This document shows positions 1 to 8,204 of a DNA stretch of 11,154 nt, one piece after another. Below the pieces are notes generated by a model. That model did not search any database. It saw only the letters and a program-made list of their open reading frames with translations, and had not been told where the DNA came from. Each line of letters opens with the position of its first letter. Position 1 is the first letter of the stretch. The stretch lies in contig NWUY0300024951.1 of NCBI GenBank assembly GCA_004151065.3, positions 1 through 11,154 of the forward strand. The letters run 5' to 3'. The translations under genes were made by a program, and so were the position numbers. Origin of the DNA: Larix sibirica (lineage: Eukaryota > Streptophyta > Pinopsida > Pinales > Pinaceae).

Positions 1-186
1 TCAAGAATTGTCATTGTATTTGGAGCTAGTGTTCAAGGAGGTTTCCCCCTTGAAGAGGCAAGTGAACATTGTTATCTATTTCATCTATTCTTCTTGTTTT
101 TTATAACTTTTCTACAAATTTATGGGTTTAAGCTTATTACACAACATACGATATTGAGCACACCAGTATTTTCTATCACGGCAGGC

Positions 187-192
187 TATAAA
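187..192 (+). promoter_or_regulatory. Candidate TATA box
   Basis: TATAAA in the context GGCTATAAAGGGGAC is a good plant TATA box in an otherwise non-coding flank. It lies about 800 bp before the primer binding site, compatible with an LTR promoter if the LTR is long. There is no direct evidence of transcription. Confidence 0.35.
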
Positions 193-435
193 GGGGACAT
201 GTTTCTCATTTATAGTGGTTAGTATTTTTGAGATTGAAAGACTTTCTTTCCCTCAAGAGTGAAGCTCAAGGAAGAGCTCCTCGGAATACCTTTTTAGCAA
301 GAATGAGTTGTATATTGGAAATATTTTATATTTCCCCTCTTAGTTGTATCAGTTTATGACCCTCTATTTTAAGTGTACTTATGTTAATTCCATGAGTTCC
401 CAAATCCATTTTTGTTTGAAGTTTTGAGCATTATA

Positions 436-441
436 AATAAA
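436..441 (+). promoter_or_regulatory. Candidate polyadenylation signal
   Basis: AATAAA lies about 245 bp downstream of the candidate TATA box, where the R region of an LTR could end. The hexamer is common by chance in AT-rich DNA, so this is weak support. Confidence 0.2.
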
Positions 442-988
442 ATATTGAAGTTACAATTTGGTGTAATATCCACCATGTTCAAGATTTTATATCGTGACTT
501 GTTAAATTTACAAATTTCATGTGACATGATGTTAGTGTTTACATGACCTGTTAGTGATTGCAAGAATCTCAATAACTCATCTTAGACAAATAGTGTATTA
601 TGCTACTGAATTTTTGTTGGCTCAAAACGTGTTTAGCATGGTATATGGATTTATTCACACATCAAATACCCTAGCCCTATTTTATTATAAACCTCTTTCG
701 GATATTATTCTCACTTATCATCTTGAAACTCAAGATCTATGGTACTATGATTGTGGTTCTTTTGAGATGAAGAATGACTCATTCTTTGTGCCATAATATT
801 TTGAGTGTTTATTTCATAATAATTTAGGAGAACTGATAGTCCTACCATTTGAGCAGAAAGATATATCTTAAGAGATATATTATATTGAGTTGTTGAACTA
901 TTCCAGGTAGGAACAAGAACAATTTCACAGTTATGGATACCTTGGCATAGTTCCCTATCCAAGAACGTCTTAGGGGACAACATTAAAT

Positions 989-1007
989 TGGTGTTCTTTC
1001 CAGGGAA
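989..1007 (+). other. Degenerate primer binding site, tRNA-Asp type
   Basis: TGGTGTTCTTTCCAGGGAA matches 12 of the first 18 bases of the complement of the plant tRNA-Asp 3' end (TGGCGCCGTTGCCGGGGA), a PBS used by many non-chromodomain plant Ty3/gypsy elements. Four of the six differences are C-to-T or G-to-A, as expected of methylated, decaying DNA. It is preceded by ACAACATTAAAT, a typical LTR-end/spacer arrangement, and lies about 55 bp before the gag reading frame. The assignment rests on position and partial match. Confidence 0.5.
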
Positions 1008-1062
1008 TAGAGGTACGAAGTTTTTCTTCTCGACCCATGATATAACAAGAAGAATCTAATTC

Positions 1063-2443
1063 TTGGTGGTGAGTAAAGAAGCAAAGAAATTTATTAAAGT
1101 ACAATTTTCACCTAGAGACTCCACTATTATCAATATGGTAGAAAGCGGAAGACATACTAGGGCTCATTCAGACCTTGTGATGCATCTTACCCTTCCCAAT
1201 TTAGAAAAATTGGTTACTCAGAGAAAAATATGCTATAATCAAGTTGCATCCTTTGCATGTAATCCTTTTCTTGAAAATAGTATTTTTTCTATTTTTTAAT
1301 ACAAAGAACATCCTCTTATGTTGAAAATCCTATTAGAAGTCATGTTGAACCAATTCATGGTAAAGGAAAATCTTTAATTGACCTGGAAAGTTTGGCTCTG
1401 TCCTTTTCTAAAGGTAAGCCTTGGTCTAAACCTAGCGTGATTCGTTCTCTTTAGAAGTGTATTACTTGAGAAGCCAAGAACTTTAAATTAAATCATTTAA
1501 TGGAAATAGTTAATCCTCCACCACATCCTCCCCAAAGGTTTAATCCTTGGGTGGTAGCTAGATATGTTCCTTTAGCACTCCCTTCCAATTTACATGACAT
1601 GCTTGAACATTACCCTAAGATCCTACCCAAGCTTGATGGAGAAAAGGAGATAATAGATAATGATCATATGGCCCTATTTCATTATTTTAATAACAATTTT
1701 TATATTGAATATGATAATATCTATATGAGACGTTTTGCACAAACTTTGGAAGGGGATGTCATAAAATGGTTCAAAGATATAGTAGTGAATTCAATTATCT
1801 CCTAGGAGACATTTAAAGATGCATTCGTGAAAAAATCGGGTGAAAAGAGAGATCACTTATATTATTTGAAAGAATTTAGTGCACTAAGGAAAATGAGCAG
1901 TTAGTATGTTCTTGATTTTAACAAAAATGTTTGTATGATATAATTCATGTTGATATAAACCTTCTCATGTTACAACTAAAGTTAAATATGTTGGTGCTTT
2001 TGATCCCGATCTTGCTTTAATATTGAGGGAAAGAAGTTCTTAGACCTTACTTAACATGTAAGATTATGTTTTTGATATTGAAGGGAGCATACCTGCTTTG
2101 GGTAAGATCAAGACTAGGTATGAATCTAGAGAAAAAGAAAATAATAAACATAAGGAATAAATATGTCCTTTGACCTCACGTTTAGAATCTCAGGAGGATA
2201 ACATTGAGGAGATGAGAAAATTGACTAGGAATCTTTCAAACAATCTCTCTATATTAGAAGCTAGTAGTGGTATCAATGCTCCTAGACCACCTCAAAATAT
2301 GGGTGCTAAGAATCCAAAATATACTGCTTTCAGAAGAAACTTTAATTGACCTCCACACATGTTGTCTATAGATAGAAGTAATGAACAACATATTCAACCT
2401 CCCTTAATAAATAATAATATGATGGTTGAATATGATTTTTTCA
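1063..2443 (+). pseudogene. gag: gag (capsid/nucleocapsid polyprotein), broken
   Basis: Gag would form the virus-like particle. Frame 1 is open from 1063 to 1299; its first ATG is at 1135, while the TTG at 1063 may be a lost start. The reading then moves to frame 3 (about 1302-1919), where the Pfam-type Retrotrans_gag core is clear: LHDMLEHYPKILPKLDGE, then TLEGDVIKWFKD, then GEKRDHLYYLKEF. An amber stop at 1803-1805 sits where this family has a Trp. Net frameshifts between about 1915 and 1960 lead to frame 1, with wording such as VKYVGAFDPDLALILRE, followed by a charged, coiled-coil-like tail to about 2440. A run of six T (2436-2441) marks the next frameshift. I saw no CCHC zinc knuckle. At least six in-frame stops. 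Confidence 0.8.
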
Positions 2444-2976
2444 GATGAAGCCCAACTTTAGTAGTTTGATGAATAGAACAACCAAGACGATATGTATTGG
2501 ATGAATGATGAACTTGAGCCTACACATGTGACTTAAGTAGATTACTAAAACTCTTTGATTTTTAATCATTATTTTTTAGAAGAGGATACAAATGGGAATG
2601 AAGAATTGTTGACTTTGTAGTATATGTTATTTGTTGACACATTGCAAACATAATTGCAAAATAAATACGATATCCAGCCTAGGGATGGTGCATGAAAACA
2701 AAAGGATCAAATTGAATGGCATCAAAGGAGATACCTCAACAAAAGAAGAAGGTAAAGGATATTTATGATAAGGTTAGGTTGAGAAATAGCTTGAAAATAC
2801 AATTATTCTTTTAGTCTGGGATATGAACTCAGTAAGGTAAAACTTCCCATCCCCTTAACTGAGTTGGCTAAGATTCATTTGTATCATAAAGAAATTTCTA
2901 AGGTAGTTGATCATCCAACTTATTTAGTACAAGAAGATACTCTTAATTTGTAGGATGAAACCCCTTTGGTAATGTT
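2444..2976 (+). pseudogene. gag/protease spacer of the polyprotein, broken
   Basis: Frame 2 reads as an acidic, Gln-rich spacer (for example DDMYWMNDELEPTHVT near 2483-2533, and FNHYFLEEDTNGNEELLTL near 2561-2617), then continues to YELSKVKLPIPLTELAKI (about 2822-2875). Stops at 2459, 2462, 2474, 2534, 2546, 2618, 2651 and 2693 interrupt 84 codons; seven of the eight are TAG or TAA. Local shifts occur around 2740-2815. The function is unknown; in related polyproteins this stretch joins nucleocapsid to protease. Confidence 0.6.
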
Positions 2977-3477
2977 TCGTCTTCAATTGAAGAAATGAGT
3001 AAGAAGGTGGACCATTTCTATGTTACTTTGACTATTCAATATCATATGTTGCACAACTGTATGATGGACTCAAGTGCTTCTCATAATTGGAAAAGTTGGG
3101 CATTGAAATTACAAGGCCTTACCATGACCTATACTCTTTTGAATCTAGAAAGTTCAATAGTATTGATATGATAAAAGGATCTTGTGGTGACTTTGCTCAT
3201 ATTATTGTGAAAAGAATAATTATGATGGATGTAGTGTATGAATATGTAGCAGAAACGTATGGGATGTTATTGCCTAGGTCATGGGGAGAAAAAATGGGAG
3301 AAACATTGCAATTGGATATGGCTCATGTCACATGAGTCCTAGTTTTAGCAGGAGAAACTAGAAGACTCTTTAGGGAGGTAAAGTTTAGATACACACTTAG
3401 TGATTCTTAAAATCCTAAGAACTCCCTTGTGTATGAAAAATATGATTTGAAAGAGAAATCATTTAATAATGGAGCAA
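2977..3477 (+). pseudogene. Retroviral-type aspartic protease domain, broken
   Basis: The pepsin-like protease would cut the polyprotein. Frame 1 (2977-3087) reads into MLHNCMMDSSASHN, where the catalytic D-S/T-G motif should be; the Asp codon is 3067-3069, and the Gly is now Ser (AGT at 3073-3075, a G-to-A change). Immediately afterwards about 22 bp seem lost, and frame 3 continues from 3087 with LEKLGIEITRPYHDLYSFES and later YGMLLPRSWGEKMG, the conserved C-terminal half. In-frame stops lie at 3333 and 3408. The reading continues in the same frame into the RNase H-like segment. Identification is from family wording; the active site is defective. Confidence 0.75.
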
Positions 3478-3881
3478 AGGGAATGTGGAAATTATATTCT
3501 AATGGTGCTCCATTAAAAGAGGGATCTAGAGATGGAGTTGTTTTGATCTCTCCCGTTGGGGACAATATTTCTTTATCATAAAAATTGGTGTTTGAGAGTA
3601 CAAATAATAATAAAAAAGTGTATGAAGCTCTGATTTGGGGGATTGGAGCAACAAAAGTGATGAAAATTTAGAAGATATCATTATTTGGAGATGTAGAATT
3701 GATTGTTAATAAAATAAAAAACAAATATATATTAAAGCACCCGAAGAAAGCCTATAGGAATTATGTTTGGGATGTGTTTGATATTTTTTTCTTGGATACT
3801 AAATTCTTAGAAGTTCCAAACACAAATCTGATTATTTGGAAGTGGCATCCATTAATTTCAAACCTACAAAAATTCCCTAAT
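3478..3881 (+). pseudogene. Additional RNase H domain located before reverse transcriptase, broken
   Basis: An RNase H fold would degrade RNA in RNA/DNA hybrids. Frame 3 reads through from the protease: DGVVLISPVGDNISLS, then STNNNKKVYEAL, then ISLFGDVELIVNKIKN. This spacing matches RNase HI blocks: strand 1 with Asp, the Glu helix, the Asp of the GD box. The first Asp is replaced by Asn (AAT at 3501-3503, one G-to-A step), the Glu is retained (3624-3626) and the second Asp is retained (3690-3692); a fourth acidic residue is not identifiable. In-frame stops lie at 3579 and 3669. It sits between protease and RT, whereas the element's ordinary RNase H follows RT, so the polyprotein had two. Confidence 0.65.
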
Positions 3882-4284
3882 TAGAATACGAAGTTGAAAT
3901 GAGGCATATACCTTTTGTTCGAGACAATCCGAAGCACTATCAAGTTTTTTTAAGATAATCAACAAATTAGAAGATTTGTGGAGATGATAAATGAGTTTTT
4001 TGAAACTCATATTGATCTTGATAAAGAAAATGGTGAAAATATCAAATATTAAAAACAACAATTAGATCAAAAGTGGCCTAATAAGATTAGAAATCACAAC
4101 TTAATTCAATTGAAAAGAAATCAAATTTCTAGAAGACTTGTACCCTTGGAGAATCTTATTGATAAAATGATGTAACTATCAAGCCTTCATTTTTCTCCAT
4201 GTCAGATGATGCGAAAGAATGAAATATTGGTATAGTTGAGCAACTGGTTAAAGTTTCAAAATATTTGTCCTGTGAGCAGAAAGA
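3882..4284 (+). pseudogene. Linker between RNase H and reverse transcriptase, broken
   Basis: The polyprotein continues with family-like wording but no named domain. Frame 2 starts near 3887 (YEVEMRH); frame 3 covers 3984-4172 with INEFFETHIDLDKENGEN and HNLIQLKRNQISRRLVPLE, a lysine/asparagine-rich, probably helical stretch. Stops lie at 4050 and near 4173. I do not recognise a function beyond spacing the two enzymes. Confidence 0.5.
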
Positions 4285-5230
4285 CATGTATGTTCAGTTG
4301 CTTAAATAATATGTCGATGAATTTGCTTGAGGATATGAGAATTTCAAAACATATGATACTCCCACAATTCATCATAAAAAGATTCTTAAAGAGGGATTAA
4401 AACCTTTTAGCATAAATTGAGACAATTAAATACATTGTTCCTTCCGATGATAAAACATGAGGTCAAGAAATTATTGGATGCAAAATTTATAATACCTCTA
4501 AGATATTCTGACTGGGTGGCAAACCTAGTTCTTGTAAGAAAGAAGAATGGTGAAATAATATTATGTTTGGAGTTTAGAAACATTAACAGAGCTTCACTTG
4601 AGTATAATTATCCACTTCCTAAAATGGACCATATCTTGCAAAGGGTAGTTGGGGCTAGCAAAATTTCAATGATTGACGGTTTCTCTAGGTACAATCAAGT
4701 AGAAATGGATGGACCAGACAGGGAGAAGACAACATTCACTACACCTTGGGGCACCTTTATGTATGATAAAATGCCTTTTGGATTAATGATTAACGCTGAA
4801 GAAAATTTTCAAAGAGCTATGGATATAGCTTTTGTGGAGAAAATGTTGAGCTCATAGCTATATATTTGTATGGCGTGACATTATTCTCCAATTCATATGA
4901 AGACCACTTGAAGCACCTTCGCCAAACTTTCAAGAATTGTATAAGATTTTGTTTGGGCCTTGAATCCAAAGAAATCACATTTAAATATCCATAAAATAAA
5001 TCTATTAGGGCACATTGGTTCAAAGGAAGGAGTTGAGCTTGATATTGGAAGGCTTCAAGCCATAAATATGATTGGTTTTCCTGGAAACTAGAAAGAGGTC
5101 CAATTTTTTATGGGTAAAATATTTTTTTAAGGAGATTCATCCCTATTTTTGTTGAGATAATAAAGGATGTTACAATATTTTAAAAATTGGGAATGGAACT
5201 AAGCAGTCATAGGAATCTAGAAGTTCATTC
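4285..5230 (+). pseudogene. Reverse transcriptase domain, broken, YLDD box destroyed
   Basis: This domain would copy element RNA into DNA. The N-terminal block (YVDEFA, then GYENFKTYDTP) is in frame 2 from 4310. After a frameshift near 4410, a 146-codon open stretch (4417-4857) holds the core: VKKLLDAKFIIPLRYSDWVA, VRKKNGEI, NYPLPKMDHIL, MIDGFSRYNQ with the first catalytic Asp, TTPWGTFMYDKMPFGL. The frame then changes, and the motif expected as YLDD reads Y-L-Y-G at 4863-4874, so both Asp residues are gone. Thumb wording follows in frame 1 (LNPKKSHLN, LLGHIGSKEGV), with stops at about 5090 and 5127 and shifts in T runs. Recognition as Ty3/gypsy RT is secure; lineage placement is less so. Confidence 0.9.
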
Positions 5231-5720
5231 GCTCACATAAAAAATCCTTGGGAGAAGCCCCTATCTTGGTAATCTGTGACTATACCAAATATTTCCTTGT
5301 ATTTTCATTTTCTTATGAACATACTATTGATTTATTTTTATTACAAAAAATTTAGGAATGTTTTGAATAGTTAATAACCTTCTTTAGTAGGGATCTAAGA
5401 GGTGTTGAAACAAAATACAATATTTTGGAGAAAAAAAAAACAATTCATTGGTGAAAGATCTGAAGGATTTTGGGGATTATGTGCTTCATTCCAAGATAAT
5501 TACATATGTATTAGGAAAAATTGTCAATAGTATTCACATTCATCCTGATATTGATGGAAGGAGAGGCAAATGGATTGCTAAAATTCAAGAGTGTGACATG
5601 GAGATAAAATCCACCAAGTCAGTTAAAGGTCAAGGTTTAGACGGGTTGTTGGTTGAATTAAACTGTAGAGATCTGGGTGTTAATCTTATACAACATAAAA
5701 GATCCTATACACAAACTTGA
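5231..5720 (+). pseudogene. Second (ordinary Ty3-type) RNase H domain with acidic residues missing, broken
   Basis: Directly after RT, about 5262-5430 reads APILVICDYTKYFLVFSF, EHTIDLFLLQK and ETKYNILEKK, the ordinary post-RT RNase H layout. From 5448 frame 3 continues with VKDLKDFGDYVLHSK, then RRGKWIAKIQECDMEIKSTK and VKGQGLDGLL. Where active Ty3 RNases H carry the first Asp (usually TDAS), this copy reads FSFS; the usual TDHK is replaced by LHSK; the last Asp (KGQxLAD) is Gly. These are not single deamination steps, so the domain was probably already non-catalytic before decay and kept as a structural tether. A ten-A run near 5432 and several stops break the frame. Confidence 0.7.
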
Positions 5721-7006
5721 AGAAGGAAATTTGCAAAGTCCATTTTTGCAAGTTAAGGAAAAAAAATTCAAGTCACCTTGGTATAAGGATATTAGTTTTT
5801 ATTATCAAAATCTTCAGCGTGTTAAGGAGTTTGATAAAGCCAAGAAAAAATATCTAAAATTGAAAGCAACAAAATATTTTATTTTTGAGAAACAATTGTA
5901 TTGGATAGATCCTTTGGGTATTTTGTTGAATTGTGTTATTGAAGAGGAAACTAAAGGCATAATCAATGAATTCCATAAATGATTGTGTGGAGGTCATTAT
6001 GCTTGGAGAGAAGTCACCTATAAAATATTGAGGGTGGGTTATTATTTGCCTAAATTATTCAGAGAAGTTAATTGAAGGGATAGAGAATGCATATAATTCC
6101 ATTTTTTTGCTATGAAATAGAAGCTTCCCCCTTTACCACTTAATGCCATTAAATCTAAAGCACCTTTTCAATAGTGGGGCATAGATTTAATTGGTAAAAT
6201 CCACCCTTCATCCAGTATTCAACATACATGGATTATCACAACCGCAAATTATTTTACTAAATGGGTGGAATATATTCAAAGTAAAAAATATATTAATAGA
6301 GTTTCCATCAAATTTATGGATAAAACATTTGGACAAGATTTGGATGTCCTAGAAAGATAATCACAGACAGTGCTCGAACTTTTTCTTCAACATCTATCAT
6401 TTTTTTTGTCATAAATATAATATTGTCATAGGAAACTCAAAAACCTATTATCCTTAGGGAAATGGAATATAATAATCATCAAATAAGAATATGATGAGGA
6501 TAATTAGGAAAAATGTAGTTGAGAATAAAAGATCTTCATATTCACATCTCAAGTATGCATTTTGGATTGATAGGATAATAACTAAAAAGTCAACAGGGAC
6601 ATCTACTTTTCAATTAGTGTATGTATTAATGTAATTCTCGCCATTCAACTTGGCCTTCCTATCACAAAATTATTGCATGACATTAATCAAAATCCAAATG
6701 ATCCACATAGGAGAATTAATCATTTAATTGAAGTCAACCAGTCCAAAGATCAATTGAATGAAAAACTCTAGGTATACCAAGATAATATGATGGCTTCTTT
6801 TGAAATAAACTCTAAAGAAAGAGAATTTACACCAAGGTATTTAGTAGAGAATATCATAATAAACATGGAAATTTTGATCACTTGTGGGTCGATTGGTTCC
6901 TCATCACAACAATTAAAGGGACTGATGCTTTCCTCAAAAAATTGAATGGGGATTTTTTTAGGCACTTGTGAACGAGGATGATTTGAAGCATTTTATGCAG
7001 TATTAA
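5721..7006 (+). pseudogene. Integrase, broken
   Basis: Integrase would insert the DNA copy into the genome. A basic N-terminal stretch precedes a zinc finger in which the two His codons are seen (5974 and 5995, the latter in CGGHYAW) and one Cys (6088); the last Cys position reads Phe (6097), and a stop at 5980 splits the finger. The core has its first Asp in WGIDLIG (6184-6186) and its second in ITDSA (6366-6368). The catalytic Glu position, after the YYP-stop-GNG block, is occupied by a stop (6473-6475). C-terminal wording includes SHLKYAFWIDRI, TSTFQLVY, and finally NEDDLKHFMQY ending at TAA 7004-7006, the natural end of pol. There are multiple frameshifts and stops. No chromodomain was seen. 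Confidence 0.88.
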
Positions 7007-7072
7007 AAACACATATATATAGAATATTACTTCCGCTTACCTTTGGGTATATCAGAAGTCCCCTAGGTGCAT

Positions 7073-7818
7073 ATGAAACCAAATTTAGGTAAAACTATCA
7101 ACTATATCGTTGATATAGTACAACACTCGGGGAGATCACAATCTAGTACTAAGGAATCATGAAGTATGGATAAGGGCATGTTCTATCCTCCTTAGTTATA
7201 GCCCCAAAATATTGGTCCGAGTACTACTATTGGAAACCCACAAATATATTAGAGATCTATATCACTTGACACTCCTTTGACCTAAAGGACCCTGCAAACC
7301 CTAACCACTTTGTGAACCCCATAAACTATGGTATCCATTGGCACATGACCCCATATCTGAACCATATTGATGTTGCTTGGAGTTTATTTATTAAATATAT
7401 CAATGACCATTACATGTGATATCCTCACTATTTGGAGCAACTTACCTTTCTATGCCAAACATGCTCAGTCATAGACTTTATCTTCGCCTTTGAGCAATTA
7501 ACAATCCATACAGAGAAATTAACATATTATTTATATAAAGAATGTTTCATTAGTCTCCTCAAGTAGATGATTAAGGCACAATTTATAATGAAATACTGGT
7601 TGGAGGCATCCCATAGGGGCTCTCGAAACAATATATCAATCAATTCACAAACCAAAAATCCCTCTTTCACTACTCGTGCAGTTAATTTTTGGGCCAATGT
7701 TAGGGAACTCCAGTTGAGCCCACTCGTTATTTTTTTTCCAAGCAATGTAATGGATTTCAGATTGCACATAAGCATTGTTGATTACCAAAAAGTGTCTACT
7801 ATGCCAAAGTATAGTTAG
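7073..7818 (+). pseudogene. Unidentified third ORF downstream of pol, decayed
   Basis: An ATG at 7073, 66 bp after the pol stop, opens frame 2 to about 7284 (MKPNLGKTINYIVDIVQHSG, then a Ser/Gln/Pro-rich stretch), with stops at 7160, 7193, 7199 and 7250. After a shift near 7270-7285, frame 1 runs to the TAG at 7816 with only two internal stops (7417, 7564). Wording there is coherent: NPINYGIHWHMTPYLNHIDV, then FAFEQLTIHTEKLTYYLYKE, then FTTRAVNFWANVRELQLSPL. About 180 codons with two stops is far fewer than chance in DNA this AT-rich. I see no zinc finger, transmembrane segment or signal peptide, and I do not recognise the family. Its position is that of env-like or accessory ORFs in Athila/Tat elements, but env is not claimed. 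Confidence 0.55.
7101..7119. repeat. Perfect 8-bp inverted repeat, 3-nt loop
   Basis: ACTATATC-GTT-GATATAGT lies near the 5' end of the third ORF. It could form a short hairpin, but AT-rich palindromes of this size occur by chance. Confidence 0.3.
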
Positions 7819-7928
7819 ATAAGTAAGGATCCAATGAAAATATATTTAGCTAGAATGCCACATGGGAACTATCAAGGATTCTACAATAATCTCCTGACCT
7901 CCATCCTTGTGTATAAGGTGGATCTTTA

Positions 7929-7942
7929 ATGGGGAGGGAATC
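7929..7942 (+). other. Candidate polypurine tract
   Basis: AATGGGGAGGGAA is an uninterrupted G-rich purine run after T, about 110 bp past the end of the third ORF, as expected of the plus-strand primer just before a 3' LTR. The next bases (TCTTAGATTCC) do not start with TG, so the LTR border is either mutated or elsewhere. Confidence 0.4.
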
Positions 7943-7994
7943 TTAGATTCCTACCCTAATATTCATACTAAGGAGTTAGTTAGTTAATGTATGT

Positions 7995-8102
7995 GTCCAT
8001 CCTCCTCAAATAAAGTCCCATTAGATAGTAGTGGATAGTTAATCAATTTAAAATTGTCCTCTTTACAAAATAAGTCCCACTAAGTAGTTGGTACCCATTA
8101 AT
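7995..8102 (+). repeat. Two diverged direct repeats, spacing about 61 bp
   Basis: Both copies contain a GTCC start, an AATAAGTCCCA-like core followed by a TA-GTAGT-GG block, and a TTAAT end. The first is 7995-8043, the second 8056-8102. Such duplicated blocks are common in U3 regions of plant LTRs. Confidence 0.4.
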
Positions 8103-8111
8103 AATGGGACC
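8090..8111. repeat. Hairpin, 9-bp stem with one bulged base
   Basis: GGT(A)CCCATT pairs with AATGGGACC around a 3-nt AAT loop, with a single unpaired A at 8093. It lies within the LTR-like stretch. Confidence 0.4.
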
Positions 8112-8204
8112 ACAAGTAATTAGGGATGTCCTATTGAGAATATATTGAAATATATAGGAATCTAAGTAATGCCTTGTCAAATATTGTTGTATTTGTAGGT
8201 TTTC

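Larger units (their letters stand above)
1..985 (+). other. Non-coding 5' flank, possible 5' LTR and leader
   Basis: No reading frame here has recognisable protein wording; the short ORFs in it, on both strands, look like chance. A well-formed TATA box and an AATAAA hexamer lie in transcription order before the primer binding site, which fits an LTR with U3, R and U5. The segment just before the PBS (about 976-983) ends in ACAACA, so an LTR could end in CA at about 983. The left LTR border is not visible and may lie outside the window. An inverted repeat of 7 bp (317-323 with 329-335) is also present. Confidence 0.4.
989..7818 (+). mobile_element. Decayed full-length Ty3/gypsy LTR retrotransposon (Tat-like), internal region
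   Basis: From primer binding site to third ORF the order is PBS, gag, protease, RNase H, reverse transcriptase, second RNase H, integrase, extra ORF, all on the plus strand. The protease-RT-RNase H-integrase order marks Ty3/gypsy rather than Ty1/copia, in which integrase precedes RT. I saw no chromodomain after integrase. The two RNase H-like segments and the extra ORF after pol suggest the Tat/Athila side of the family; this is inference. All reading frames are broken by stops, short indels and a deletion, so the copy is non-autonomous and old. LTR boundaries could not be fixed because no convincing repeat pair was found between the 5' and 3' flanks. Confidence 0.85.
7943..8204 (+). other. 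Non-coding LTR- or 3'-UTR-like stretch
   Basis: There is no coding wording. It holds two diverged direct copies of about 48 bp (7995-8043 and 8056-8102) sharing an AAGTCCCA-type core, a hairpin (8090-8111), and an AT-rich TATA-like patch (about 8136-8156). Its style resembles U3/R sequence of plant LTRs, but nothing like it is found at 1-985, so it cannot be proven to be this element's LTR. Confidence 0.4.

Noticed and set aside
554-796. 80-codon open frame on the plus strand in the 5' flank
   Set aside because: No domain wording and no continuation beyond its ends; treated as a chance ORF in LTR/leader DNA.
711-983. 90-codon open frame on the minus strand
   Set aside because: It lies in the non-coding flank before the PBS, antisense to the element, with no recognisable motif; chance length in this composition.
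4863-4874. The 11011-11154 RT segment as the missing motif C of the first element's RT
   Set aside because: The first element keeps its own, mutated motif C in place, and the wording around motif B differs between the two, so they belong to different lineages.
7527-7775. 82-codon minus-strand open frame
   Set aside because: Antisense shadow of the third ORF, whose plus-strand wording and low stop density are more convincing.
7073-7818. Envelope gene in the third ORF position
   Set aside because: No signal peptide, fusion-peptide-like or transmembrane segment is visible; position alone does not support env.
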